NCBI GenBank assembly: GCA_037974665.1
Contig: CM075769.1
Span: 22,222,139-22,286,138 of the forward strand
Direction: 5' to 3'
Source of the DNA: Ehretia macrophylla
Lineage: Eukaryota; Streptophyta; Magnoliopsida; Boraginales; Ehretiaceae
DNA length: 64,000 nt
In this document: positions 42,719 to 55,504 of the stretch, piece by piece
Numbering within the stretch: position 1 is the first letter of the stretch
How the letters are laid out: the number at the start of each line of letters is the position of its first letter
Position numbers and translations under genes: made by a program
The notes under the pieces: model-generated
The model's input: the letters and a program-made list of their open reading frames with translations, nothing else
Told to the model about the DNA's origin: nothing
The model's database searches: none

Positions 42719-45159
42719 AATTCATAGTAGCTTTACAACCTTGACATTCAAGCTATAAAGATACCTTGGATTAAAACCTCTTTTAATATCCGGTTTTAAG
42801 GCTATGAAAACATCTTTTACACATGCCTATACAATCCTTAATTTTTCTTCTTAGACATGCTCCCACTAGCTAATAGAAATCATCTTTCTTTGCCTTTCTT
42901 CTTTGCATTACCACTAACCAAAGAAGAAATACAAATACGAGAATGAATTCCATTTATATTTAATATCATGACATTAAATATGCTTATCACACAACCATTT
43001 GTTAGTTTAGAATTATACTCTTTACATCTTGCATACTTATATGCAACCTATGAAAGAATACAATTCTTTAGCATATTTAACTTGTTTTACTTATCAACTA
43101 TAAGTACTACAACTTTTCGTTTTGATACTTTATCAAGATGAAAAATACCGGAGCATACAATTCTAAGAGTTGATTAAGTTTCTAAGAACCATTCTTAGAT
43201 AAAATCGTTAATTCAAAATTTTGGTCCGATTACGCGATATATAGTCTAGTTAATTAAAAATGGGTTCATTGTTGTAGCCATAAACGTATGTAAAACATAA
43301 GATCGCAAGTTGATATAAACTTGTTAAAATATTTAATTTTGGCCTTTAATTAGATGATATCTCCCACTAATTTTATCGAGTCCCACACTTCCTAAATGAG
43401 ATCGTGAATCTAATTAAAGATTCATTAGTAGGTGACCATAGTTCTCTTTAATATGAATACCCCTCAGCTTTGGTGCATTATTGGAATATACATACAAAAA
43501 GTTAGTAACGATTACTATCTATATCACTATATAGGATATGGCCATTTTGCCCCTAAATTACCGTAACCTCAGCTTTGGTGCATTATTGGAAACGTGATCT
43601 AGTTAGATTACACCCACCGTCACAGTGTTGCGACAATTTGAATCCCGAACCTCAGCTTTAGTGCGTTATTGGCCTCGTGATATTGGAACAACACAACATC
43701 ACTATGTTTGCTAGGTAAATATAATACTTTCATGGAATATGTCTTCCTACCTTTGGGTTAGCCAAGGCATACCCAATTGAGCAAATATAACCTAGGATAG
43801 TGGAGGGCAACGATAAACACTTTTACCGCTTTACAATCTAATATGTTTGCACGTAGGAAGATTTTGAATTTTAATTAGGTCTCACTTTGCACATTAGTTC
43901 ATTTACAAGCATACATCACATATAGGCAAATAAATAAACAAACATACAAAATCATACATCATGGTGGATCATGGACTTGGACTATGAATTAAATCAAGAC
44001 AAAAATAAAACCTAAACAAGCACATCTTCATGTCTTCTTTGGTCTTGTCTTCTTGATTTTTCTCAATGATCCAAAGCACCTCCAACTCCTTGAAAGCCGC
44101 CAATGGTCTTCTTGCAAACTTCTTGTAGAAATTACATACATTATGCCTTACTACAATTTTCTCTCAATTGCAAGAAAGTAAAACGAGACTTATGCCTCAA
44201 TTACATACTAATGAATGGTAAAATTAGTTACAACACCATCTAACCATTCACTAACCAAGTGCATGATCAAATTCACCATCCAACATCAAACATCACAATG
44301 TAAGATAAAGCTCATAAAGCTAAGTAAATGCATCATATACATAAACACAAAAAAGCTAAACAAGAAAGCTAACATAAACTAATGTATCCTATACATAAAA
44401 TAAATGATAGCAAATTTGCAATAAGTTTCATATCTTGACCTTTTAACATCTCATGTTAAACAACACACAAAAGAACTCAACAAAACCAATTTTAAACCCA
44501 ACATAAATCCTTTGTTAATTTCATGGCCCAATTTGAGTTCCAAGGCTTATTTTTAATCTTCACTAAGAAAAAACTTAATCTAATCTTATTAGACTTAAGC
44601 CCACTGATTTTTATGCCCATTAGGCTTAACCAAAATCCAATCATTTAGCCATGACATTCAAATTTATGACCCATCACAAACTTTCTGCACATGCACTAAA
44701 TATATTGATTCTGTTCGCCTATCTACTATTCTCCAAAAATTCTAAAATTTTACAGAGACGTAGCTCTTCGAGTGTAGATAGATTTAGAATCAAACGGATC
44801 TCAATTTGGAGTTAAACTCACTGAGTTATGACTCTCGGAGCAGACACTATGCAGTCTGTCCAGAATAGCGCGAGAATCAGTGAGGTTACTGATTTTGCTA
44901 AAAATGAAAATCTTAACCACGAAATTAGGAGATGCAAGATGAAATGTTCTACTATCTCTATAGCATAACATATCCAAAAATCAGCCTCAAACAACAACAT
45001 TTGCTATGTCAAAATAGTAACGCAAAAATAGTGTGCAGAAACATTTTTCAGAAAACTTCTAAGCATCAAACATGCAAGTATTGCGTTCTAGTTCTTTTGT
45101 GCTCAAAACTCTTGAAACATTAAGCATATATATGTGACTACATGGACTACACAAACAAG
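42719..45159 (-). other. Leader of copia-type E, non-coding
   Basis: AT-rich sequence with no gag or pol. Three copies of CCTCAGCTTTGGTGCATTAT occur at about 43463, 43567 and 43645, in a context resembling copia leaders. The left edge at 42718/42719 is a deletion junction with the RT of F (CAAATCT/ATAATTC). Confidence 0.6.
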
Positions 45160-45171
45160 GCTCTGATACCA
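45160..45171 (-). other. Primer-binding site of E (initiator tRNA-Met)
   Basis: It reads TGGTATCAGAGC on the minus strand, 2 nt from the LTR end at 45174. Confidence 0.9.
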
Positions 45172-45173
45172 CT

Positions 45174-46097
45174 TGAAAGGATCGTGCTTACAAGAGGTGA
45201 ATCACAACATATAGTGAGCTAGGTGGAAGCAAAAACTTGATTTCAAAAAATTTTCAGCAACACATATCATTTGTATTCACCATAATACCTTATGTCTAGT
45301 CCATGTAATCAACATATCTACTACATATATAAACATATATATGAATGAACAAGAGTTATCAAGGTATACCTCTTGAAGATCTAGCCAAAGGAATGAAGAA
45401 GCACCACAAGAATGATGACCAAGTCTTTCACACGTGCAAAAGGTCTAGTTCGTCCACATGAGCATCCAAGAGCTTCTTCTCTACAAACCAAATCTTTGTA
45501 CTAGCTATTTAGTTGGAGATATGAGCTTACACAAGTGTAGAGAGCAAGAGAAAAATTCTGCCCAAGAACTCTTCTCTTTGTCGAAAATGGAGAGAGCATA
45601 GAGAGAGAAAAATTCAGATTTTTTGCTCTTTAGTGTTAAGTCAAAAATCTGATTTTTTCTTTTTGCTTTCTTTGCATATATTTTTCCTATGCATACTTGT
45701 GTCTTGTGCATTCCATACATATATGTCTCCAATGCATCCTAGTGTCTTGTGCATTCCCAACATATATGTCTCCAATGCACCTTTGTGTCTTGTGCAACAA
45801 TATAATACAAGTATATTATTTAGTGGAAAATTATGGAATTATCCATTATTCTTGCCACAATAAATTCTAGCCATAGATCTAGTCAAGATCAAATTTTGGC
45901 CTTAGATTATAATTAATCCTAATCAATATTAGATTAATTAATTGGAAACTAACTTTCCATATTTGTACTTTGGCCTCAATACTTTCAATAGTTACACTTT
46001 TGGCCCATTACGTTTTAATGACCAAACACAATAACGTTAACTATTTAACGTTTTCAAACTTATTGTAATGTGTAGGCATATAATATATATATATTTC

Positions 46098-46151
<54 letters not shown>

Positions 46152-47498
46152 TGTTGTATACGTTAATGGAACAATATGTAATTCTCCACTAACTTGCCAA
46201 TTAAATCTTAGCCATGGAATTCAAATAAGATCAAATCTTGGCTCTTGGATTATAATTAATCATAATAAATATTATATTAATCAATTGGAAACTAACTTTC
46301 CATATTTATACTTTTGGCCCAACACCTTCAATAATTACACTTTTGGTCCATTACTACTTAATGACCAAATATAACAACTTTAACTCTTTAACGTTTCCAA
46401 ACTCATTGTAAGCTCATTATAGAAACTTTATTCATGATACTCAAACGTGTGTGACTCTCTAGATTCACCACCGTATAGCAATGAGGGACGATTAAACCCT
46501 TTCAATCTATTCCTAAAATGTCTCCGTCATTCTCGGAATACCCTCACGTTCTAGAGTGACGCCTAGTAACATATCAAGACAATATATACGGTAATAAAGT
46601 CAATTTCTTGTGAATCTATTTATAGTCGCTGATTATCGTACAATCCAATCCTTCCATTAATTGTCCCGTCGAGCAAGAACCATGATACGATTAAGTTCAT
46701 AAACTCGATACTATGCATAGATCTAATTGGTGTAATGAGGGATGACAAATGGAAAACCCTTTCTCCATCATTCATACCTTGGCCAAGGATTTCCTCATTA
46801 AACAACCAAGCTTAGATCGCATAGGACATTGCCTCACGCCGGAGGTTAATGGATCCTCTCTTGACCACTACCTGTCAATCACTATACCAGACGAATGAAA
46901 CTGCGAGAGGATGTATCTCATCTCGTTTGTCGAAACAATTATTGTCCAAACGCTAGAATCAAACCCTAATACATATGACAGCCGTAATGTCTCAAGTCTA
47001 AGGATTACATGCACAATCGCAACGAATAACAAATTATTAATCCAAAGTCATGTAATTTGTTATTCACGTCACATTCAATGATCTATTCAACTAATAGTCA
47101 TCCACATGTTTGTTAGTCGCATCGCTATGCTGTTATGGCACGTGACTCACCATCCTTTATCATTAACATCCCTATGTTAATCAAAGGTAACAACACATGT
47201 GATAGTCCGTAATTGATTATTAAAGTCCCGATCAAATAATCTAAGGACTATGAATATTTTAAGTATTTTTATCATATTAAGGAAATACGCCAACATATTC
47301 TAAACGCTTTTAGAATACATTCCTCTAATGAAAATACTATGGACTCATTCATACACGTAAAGAAGGAGAATATGAATGTCCTAATTATGTCAATATGAAA
47401 ACAAACATATAGACACGAATGCCATAATATAGAAGTAAATGTCAAAATGCCCCAATATATGTCATCCAAATATATAGCATTAGGGCATATCTCTAACA
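45174..47498 (-). repeat. 5' LTR of E (2325 bp)
   Basis: It starts TGTTAGAGATATGCCC at 47498 (minus) and ends CGATCCTTTCA at 45174. It is the complete copy. The outer 850 bp (46655-47498) are present only here. It includes a (TA)n tract at about 46102-46149. Confidence 0.92.
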
Positions 47499-47503
47499 GT
47501 TAT

Positions 47504-48767
47504 AACACGTTTGTATACTTCTTATGCATTCGTTATATTATTGAAATGTAATCTATGGTTCATATTGTATATGGTTATGTGACTGTCAGTAAATGTATAA
47601 ATGCTATCAAATTGGTATATGAATTGATTATTTGTTCTAAATGTGCCTCATATGTCAACATGTTAAAATTGTGATTATATACATGCATGGAGGCAACCTA
47701 CCTTGTTAACCACCTAATGTGAAATGTTAATTGGCATAAATGTGCATTGCATACAAGGTTGCAACCTTTCATTTTTGGCATGGTAATGTTCATCGAACGC
47801 TGGGCAGTATCGGGCTTGCCAGTCTGTTTGTGACTACCATAGCTGTATTCCCTCTCTCGCTTGGGGCGACTTCCTTGGGGAGTTGGGTCGTAAGTTTATT
47901 TGGTGTACAATCCGGAGTATGCCTATGGGGAGCAATAAGAGGATGATTGATGCCAGCCACAACAATGGTTATTGAAAATGATATTGAGAGCAAAAGCTCA
48001 CCGTACCTTGAAATGATTGGTAATTGCATCTATTGTTCAATTTGATTCTTATATTATGCTTACATTCTTATTTGTATTGCATAACATGTTTCAAAGGAGT
48101 TTTCACAATGTAATCGGAAAAGACTTTCAAAATCCCTTTACCCTTTTTCCACTTTCGCTGGGTTTATAAGGACTCATCTTCATTTGCCATTACAGATGAA
48201 ACATAGGAAGGAATTGTACCTGAAGAGTATGTGCCCGTTGATGACCTACGGAGTGATTTCATGTTACTTGTGATGCATGAACGTGGCTATTTGTTGAAGT
48301 TTGTTATCTTACTTGCTGAAGACTATGTGTTTTATCTGTGTATGTGGCCCCTATGTAACTCAGGGCCTAATTTTGGTTTGTAATAATCTAGACTACATGA
48401 ACACTCTTAGACTGTGGTGTGCTTCCTTTTACTACTTTGGTTTAGTGGTAGTTGCTAGCTATTGAACCATGAAGGCTTTTATATGATTTGGAAGTTTGGC
48501 ATTTAGGTCAATCTTAAACTGGGACTAAAGGCAAACTGTCACTATAATTGAGTTATCCCAGGTAGCTTAAGGCTATGTTTCATAAAATCAAGGCTTTTTA
48601 GGCGATAATGTCAAAACCAAAAGTGCCAATTATAGCCATCATACTTCCCCTTTTTTTTGGGGGAAATATTGAGAGTTTTAGAAAACGACAAGCGTTAATA
48701 ATAAGAAACAATAGTGAACTAAGTCATACCTTCACTTACCACCTTTAGGTTGGGTCAGGGCGTGACA
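47504..48767 (+). repeat. Solo LTR D, second segment
   Basis: This continues D after copia E. It has palindrome AAGGTTGCAACCTT (47755-47768), GGGCAGTATCGGGCTTGCC (47802-47820), CTCTCGCTTGGGG, a decayed GTACCTTGA in place of GTATCCTTT (48003), a hairpin-like GGGTTT/GGACTC (48160-48175), acceptor CCATTACAG (to 48195) and an acidic frame VPEEYVPVDDLRSDF. It ends GGGCGTGACA at 48767. Confidence 0.7.
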
Positions 48768-49122
48768 GTGTGTGTGGTGTGCAAGCAACGTTTTTGTGTG
48801 TTTGTATAGTGTAGGTATGTGTTTTATTATATTTAGTTAGGTAGGATATTTTCTTAAATGACCAAATGACGACATTTCCCTCCAACTAGTTAGTGTATTG
48901 TTATGTTGTCATTCTAGTCAAATTTCAATTAGTCTAGTTGGCTATTTTGCAATAGTAGGATTTAATTAATTACCTATGACTATTTCACTTAATGCACGTT
49001 AAACGATGCAAATGCATGTAGAACGAGATAATTGCACATAAAATGATATATATGCACATAAAATGATTTATTTATATATTATATGAACTAAATGCACGTG
49101 ACATCTCGTGCTGGGTCTTACA
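48768..49122 (-). repeat. 3' LTR of gypsy C, proximal part
   Basis: It corresponds to 58890-59244 of the 5' LTR. In element orientation it starts TGTAAGACCCAGC at 49122. TGCA words occur at 48993, 49013, 49033, 49053 and 49093, exact multiples of 20 nt. Confidence 0.9.
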
Positions 49123-49134
49123 TCCTCCCCTCCT
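49123..49134 (-). other. Polypurine tract of gypsy C
   Basis: It reads AGGAGGGGAGGA on the minus strand, directly followed by the LTR start TGTAAGACC. Confidence 0.85.
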
Positions 49135-52100
49135 AGAAAGAATTACATCCTCACAATTTTTTCTTACCTTGAAAACGACCCCGGATATTGCTTTTTCATT
49201 TGATCCCATAACTCCCAGGTTGCTTCCTCGATTCCATGGTTGTTCCACAATACCTTTACCATAGGAATCTTCTTCCTACGCAACTCTCGTTCTTGTTTAT
49301 CTATGATTTGCACAGGCCTTTCTTCATAGGAAATGTTCTCTCCAACTCCAAAATATGAAAAGGGTCGGGTTGATACTTCCTCAACATTGAGACATGGAAC
49401 ACATCATGTATACCGGATAGATTTATTGGTAGACTCAACCGGTATGTTAACTTGCCAATTCTATCCACAATTTCGAACGGTCCCACAATTTCAAAAACAC
49501 CTTATCACCCACTTCAAACTCCAAGTCTCTTCTTCTTCTTCTATTGGCATAGCTTTTCTACCTACTCTGAGCGGTAAGCATTCTTTTTTGGATCAATTGC
49601 ACATTATCTATCTTCTCCATCATTTTTGGTAAAAATGTAGGATCAATGGCTTTCACTTCACCGACCTCGCTCTAATATAGAGGTGATCTACACTTTATTC
49701 CATACAAAGCCTCGTAGGGTGCTATGCCAATTATTGCTTGGTAACTATTGTTGTAGGCAAACTCTACCAACGACAAATGTTTGTCCCATGTCCTTCCAAA
49801 ATCCAATGCACAAGCTCTTAGCGTGTCTTCCAAGATTTGTATAGTTCTCTCGGATTGCCCTTCTGTTTGAGGATGGTAGGCTGTACTGAAGCTCAACTTC
49901 GTTCCCAAAGCTTCTTGAAATATTTTCCAAAACCGAGATATGAACCTTGGATCTCTGTCAGACACTATGCTCGCAGGTACACTGTGCAATTTCACAATGT
50001 TAGCTATATACAAATCGACTCATTTCTCCAAGCTATCCGCCTTATTCATTGCGATAAAATGGGCTGTCTTCGTCAATTGATCCATGATCACCCAAATAGT
50101 ATCACAGCCTCGAGATGACCTCGGCAATTCCATCACGAAATCCATTGTTACATGCTCCTATTTCTATTGTAGAATTTTCAAAGGTTGCAAAAGTCCTACA
50201 GGTCTTTGATGTTCTACCTTAAGTCTTTGACACGTCAAACAACGAGACACAAACTCCGCAATCTCCCGTTTCATCTTGCTCTACCAATAAAATTGCCTCA
50301 AGTCGCGATACATCTTCGTTCCTCTGGGATGTATTGTATACCTTGTATTATGAGCTTCTTCAAGTATCTTTCTCTTCAATTTTGGGTCATTCGGTATACA
50401 AACTCGGTTCCAAAATCTCCACAATCCATCTGGCTGTTTGAAATCCGGATTGTCTTCATTTATCTTCTGAAATTGTGGATCTTGTTGTTGAGTTTCCTTG
50501 ATTTGAGATAGCAATGCAGATTGAATCATTAGATGAGCATTCACCCCTAACTTCGCCAAGCTTGCATTTCGGCTCAACGTATCTGCCACCACATTGGCTT
50601 TTTCGAGCACATAGTTGATGGTACAATTGTAGTCCTCCAAGAGCTCCATCCATCTCATTTGCCTCATATTTAATTCTTTATGGGAGAACAAGTATTTTAA
50701 GCTCTTGTGGTCGCTGAAAATCTCAAACTTGCTTCCCCACAAATAATGTCTCCACTTCTTCAAGGCAAACATCATCGCCGCCAACTCTAGATCATGAGTG
50801 GGGTAATTCACCTCATAGGGCTTCAATTTTCTAGAGGCATAAGCGATAACTTGATCATTTTGCATTAAAACACATCATAATCCCTCATTCGAAGCATCAC
50901 TGTAAATGACAAACCCTTAACTTCCCTCGGGCAATGCTAAGATATGAGCGGTTGTCAATCTCTTCTTCAACTCTTGGAAGCTATTTTCACACTTATCATC
51001 CTATGTGAAGCCCACATTCTTTTGTGTCAATCTTGTAAGAGGTCCTGCAATCTTTGAGAAGCCTTTCACAAACCTCCTGTAGTACCCGATTAACCCAAGA
51101 AAACTGCGCATTTCGGTAACATTTTCGGGTTTTTTCGATAACTGTACCACCTCAATCTTTGATGGATCCACTGCTATCCCTACTTGGGAGATTATATGCC
51201 CTAAGAAGGCAACATGTTGAAGCCAGAACTCACATTTACTGAACTTGGCGTACAACTGATGCTCCCTCAACTTCTGTAATACCAAGTGTAGATGTTTCTC
51301 ATGCTCCTCCTCTTTCTTGGAATACACCAAAATATCATCTATGAATATCACCACGAATTGATCCAAGTAAGGTTGGAACACCTTGTGCATCAAGTCCATA
51401 AAGGCATCAGGAGCATTCGTTAGTCCAAACGGCATCACAACAAATTCATAATGTTCGTACTTTGTTCTAAAAGCTAATTTAGGCACGTCTTCTTTCTTGA
51501 TGCGAAGTTGGTAATAACCCTGCCTCAAAACAAACTTTGAATAAACTTTGGCTCTTTGTAATTGATCAAATAGGTCATTTATCAATGACAAGGGATACTT
51601 GTTCTTAACAGTCACATGATTCAATCCCCGATAGTCGATACATAGCCTCAAGGTGCCATCCTTCTTTTTCACGAACAATACTGGGGCTCCCCAAGGAGAT
51701 GAACTAGGCTGAACAAACCCTTTTTCTAACAATCCTTGCAATTGAATCTTCAATTCTTGCAATTCAGTTGGGGCCATCCGATATGGTGCCTTTGAGATGC
51801 TGAGTACCTGGCAATACCTCAATTACAAAATCAATCTCCCTTTTTGGTGCCAATCTCAGTAATTCTTCCAAAAAACACATCAATATATTCTTTCACCACT
51901 GGCACCTCTACGAGCTTAGCCTGATCAGTTGGCTTATTAATCAAATAAGCCAAGTATCCACTGCATCCCTTCCTCATTAATTTTATATCTTTGATCGATG
52001 ACACAATAACATTACTTGAAAAATTACCTCTACCCTTCACCTCAATCACAGGTTGGCCCGGTACCTGAAATCTCACAATCTCGTCCGGCAATCCAATTGG

Positions 52101-53556
52101 GCATAATTGCGAGCTAACCAATCCATTCCCAATATAACATCATATTTTTGAAAAGGAAGTACTATGAGATCGACCAAAAATTCACGGCCTTTTATTTGAA
52201 TCTTACACCCTTTACATCCATACTTAGAAACATGTTTGGTGCCCATGGGACTACTAACTTCTACATGACATGATAAAGGTCGTACTTGCAACTTGATACG
52301 ATGCACACATTGGGGGGTAATAAAGGAATGCGTGGCTCAGGATCAATAAGAACCTTTATCAATTTTTGTAAAATTAAGAAAGTACCTTCAACCACTGCCG
52401 CAACTTTTGGAATAACCTCTTGATCAACAACATACACTCGGGCTTGGACCCTTGACACTGGTGCATTTTTAACGACCTGATTTGGTACACCTCTGTTTCG
52501 CCATTTCGGACAATCCTAAGCTAAGTGTTGATCACTTCTATACCCCAAACATTTACCTGTTTTCCTCCAACACTGGGCCTCAATATGCCCCTTTTTACCA
52601 CAATAGTTGCACACAACATTCTTCGCAGTAGTAGCACTTCCTGACGAACCATTAACCGATTAAGTAGCTAAAGCACTCGGCTGTGGTCGAGTAGGGGCTG
52701 ATCTAGCTTGACTCGAAGCTTGACTATGGGTTGAGTATGATCTTTGGGCAGCTTGTGACAACATAAACTTCTTGTTCACTTGACTCGGTCCCCCACGAGT
52801 ATCTAACCTCCTCTTTTCAACTCGCGCCGCCGAATCAACCATGTCCGCATAGTTAATAAAACGGTAGGATACAATAAAATCTTGAATTTTAGGCCTTAGT
52901 CCCCGAATAAAGTGTTTTATTCTTCTATTCTCTGTTTGGTCTGACTCCGGCAAGTTCTTGGAGAGTTTGTTGAATCGGGCTTCGTATTGTACCACAGACA
53001 AGCTTCCTTGCCTCGCAGACAGAAACTCTTATCCCTTTCTCTCCCAAGCCATTTCTGACACATAGTTGCTTCTGAAAGACTCCACAAAGTTAGCCCATGT
53101 AGTCGGGGTACCATTTTGTTCCCAACGAGTCTTCTCATTTATCCACCATTCTTTCCCATCCTCCTCCAACAAGAAAGTTGCAAATGCTACTTTTTTCTCA
53201 TCGGTGTAGTCCATAGCAACATAGATCTTTTCTACTTTGGCAAGCCAAGCTTCCACCTTCTCACTGTCAGGCTTACCTAGGAATTTCGAAGGTCTATACC
53301 TTAGAAAGCCTCTCAAGGTTTCATCTACATCACCTCGGAGGTTGTTGTTGTTATTATTGCCACCACTGTTGTTATTATTATTATTATTATTGTTGTTGTT
53401 GTTACTCGCACCCATGTTGGCTTGTTGCTCCATCACCCTACTCATGCAATCTATCACATTTGCTATCATATTGAACATGGCTATCCTGGGGTTGGCTGGG
53501 TCAATATTCCCCGTTCCTTGTGCTCGGGCTTTTGCATAGGTGTTACGACCTGCCAT
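49135..53556 (-). pseudogene. Decayed gag-pol of gypsy C
   Basis: Gag starts at the ATG at 53554-53556 (MAGRNTYAKARAQ), has a long asparagine run (53341-53403) and the capsid part (FLRYRPSKFLG, EWWINEKTRW). A frame break is near 53030. The zinc knuckle (CNYCGKKGHIEAQC) is near 52600, followed by a protease with a damaged active site (IDPEPRI region). The RT at 51001-51822 keeps FIDD but reads FVLRQGYYQ where FDLRQGYYQ is expected, so the first catalytic aspartate is lost. RNase H is at 50281-50900. The integrase at 49672-50150 keeps the D of SDRDPRF and the E of GQSERTI. The chromodomain-like end lies near 49170-49330. At least six stops or shifts are visible. Confidence 0.9.
53341..53403 (-). 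repeat. AAT/AAC trinucleotide run in gag of C
   Basis: A GTT/ATT triplet tract on the plus strand encodes two runs of asparagine (about 12 and 6) separated by SGG. It is unusual for a gag N-terminal linker and probably a replication-slippage expansion. Confidence 0.85.
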
Positions 53557-54395
53557 CTATAAACATAGCATATGGACCACTCATGATTATATAATACGCA
53601 TGCAATATGATATGAGATAAGAATGTATGTCCTATAGTTACTTCTAATATGAATGATTATAGGTAAATTAATGTTGATATTGTAACATCCCGGCTAAGTG
53701 AATACCCCGAAGGGTAGAGGCCCACCAGCGATGCTACATATGCAGGTATTGTCTGCTTTGGGTTACCACATTGGGTCCCTCACAGTTTTGTCCTTTCTTG
53801 CCTACATGGATTAGAAAAGGCGCCTACACGGATAAAGGGACACTTCCACTTATATCCAGTAGCCCAGAACCCTCCGCAGTCGATATGGAATATTACATCC
53901 GCCCCCCCCCTTGGGGACCCAGCATCCCCGCTGGCACAAAGACCCGGCTGCTCTGATACCACTTCTGTAATACCCCGACTAAGTGAATACCCTGAAGGAC
54001 AGAGGCCCACCAGCGATACCACATATGTAAGTATTGTCCGCTTTGGGTTACCACATTTGGCCCCTCACAGTTTTGTCCCTTCCTGCCCATATGGACTAGA
54101 AAAGGCACCTGCCCGGATAAAGGGACACTTCTACTTATATCCAATAGCCCAGAACCCTCCGCAGTCGATGTGGGATATTACAGATATGGTATAGAGTACG
54201 ACCATACTTAATCACATAACTTCACATTAACAAGAAACAAATACAACATGTAAGCATATTTCATTCACACATAAACACCTAAGTCACTTTATCACATAAG
54301 TAATTCAAAACATCTCTTAAGTAATTTACCTTCCTATTTAGGGCATCTACCCACGGACCATATTTCTAAACCCGGACATTCGCTAACCTAGGATA
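53557..54395 (-). other. Leader of gypsy C, containing the TRIM
   Basis: Non-coding. Apart from the TRIM it is AT-rich, and the part at 54188-54330 carries CACATAA words as in gypsy A. Confidence 0.6.
53681..54182 (-). mobile_element. Complete TRIM retrotransposon, 502 bp, 217-bp LTRs, target duplication GATAT
   Basis: Two direct repeats (53681-53897 and 53966-54182, both 217 bp with TG...CA ends) flank an internal region of only 68 bp. The interior has a polypurine tract (minus strand, 53898-53914) and a primer site TGGTATCAGAGC (53950-53961, 4 nt from the LTR). GATAT flanks it at 53676-53680 and 54183-54187. The LTR contains CCAAAGCGGACAATA, a phrase common to plant short-LTR elements. There is no coding capacity, so mobility would need proteins supplied by another element. 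It sits in the leader of gypsy C. Confidence 0.93.
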
Positions 54396-54407
54396 GCTCT
54401 GATACCA
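54396..54407 (-). other. Primer-binding site of gypsy C (initiator tRNA-Met)
   Basis: It reads TGGTATCAGAGC on the minus strand, 8 nt from the LTR end near 54416. Confidence 0.9.
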
Positions 54408-55504
54408 CCTAAAGGTATTACGCCCCGACCCTGACCCATTGCTAGGACAAGACCGGAACATGACATGTACTAGATAAATAAACCTGTACAATCATCAAAT
54501 CATAACCTAGACATTTATAAATCCCACAAGTAACTTCAAGAAGGGTGCCCAAAACTAACAGCACTTCAACCTTCATTAACTTGTTTTATATATACAAGGC
54601 CTAATAACACCCATCAAGCATGCTACAAATCTTTCAAGCCTTCTACGCCTCAAAAGAATAAGACAACAGTGAGATTACAATCCAACATCCCAAAAGAATA
54701 TTACAGTCATTAAAGTTGTTCACATTAACTTAGTTCCCAACATCCAAAAATTCATCATTACAAGCAAGCAAAGTCAGATCACAACAAGCAGAAGTCCGAC
54801 TCATCACACAAGTAAGCCTCACCCTCGGCTTGAGCTGCTGGCTCAGGCGTAGCCTCACCTGAAATATTGTCATGAAAAGGGTAAGCTACACCACTTAGCT
54901 CAATAAGGGATAACGGGAAGAGGGTTTTCGCAAGAGTTTTAATCTTTCGAAACCATTTAGAAAACATGCTATACGTGGATAACAAATAAGTACAAGCAAT
55001 AATGAACAAATATTAACACATAGCTCTACCCTTTGAGGTCCTCGAAGAACCAAGCAAATGTAGTTTTTACCATATATCAAAAGATATGGTTTTAATTGTG
55101 AGACGGCCGGCCTTGATTCAGTCCTCATCCCTTTTTCCCCAATTCCAAACATTAGGTGATATCTGGAAATCCACTGGGGATTATGGTAGTCGAGACCGAC
55201 TAGTAGCCCAATGCTACCCAGGAGAAACAAACGCTACCATACCCATAATTGTGGATGCAACCATCGCGCCCGTAGTTGTTACTTGTAAGCATAACATAAA
55301 CAACATGATAAAAGGGAGGGAAACAAAGTAGGTTGCCTCCATTAAACCATCATGTGTAAGCATTTGATCAAATAAAGGTATCAAACAAGCATGTGAAAGT
55401 ACGTGTCTTACACATAATCATGCATCAAATATATCCCACACTTAAGCATCTCATGACCCTTGATAGCTCATAAAGTAGCCATATACCAAAGGAGAGTGCA
55501 ATAG

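Larger units (their letters stand above)
36349..47498 (-). mobile_element. Ty1/copia-type element E, coding region deleted, gypsy F inside (target duplication GTTAT)
   Basis: Flanked by GTTAT at 36344-36348 and 47499-47503. A minus-strand element: the 5' LTR is 45174-47498 (TGTTAGAGATATGCCC start), the primer site 45160-45171, the leader 42719-45159, and a partial 3' LTR 36349-37829. The copia call rests on the LTR start and leader style, because gag-pol is absent. The two LTR copies look very similar over the shared 1.48 kb (roughly 15-20 differences by eye), so E is young compared with its host C. Confidence 0.85.

Noticed and set aside
53880..53920. C-run and GGGGACCC as an assembly artefact
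   Set aside because: The purine tract on the minus strand is exactly where the TRIM polypurine tract is expected, so it is explained biologically.
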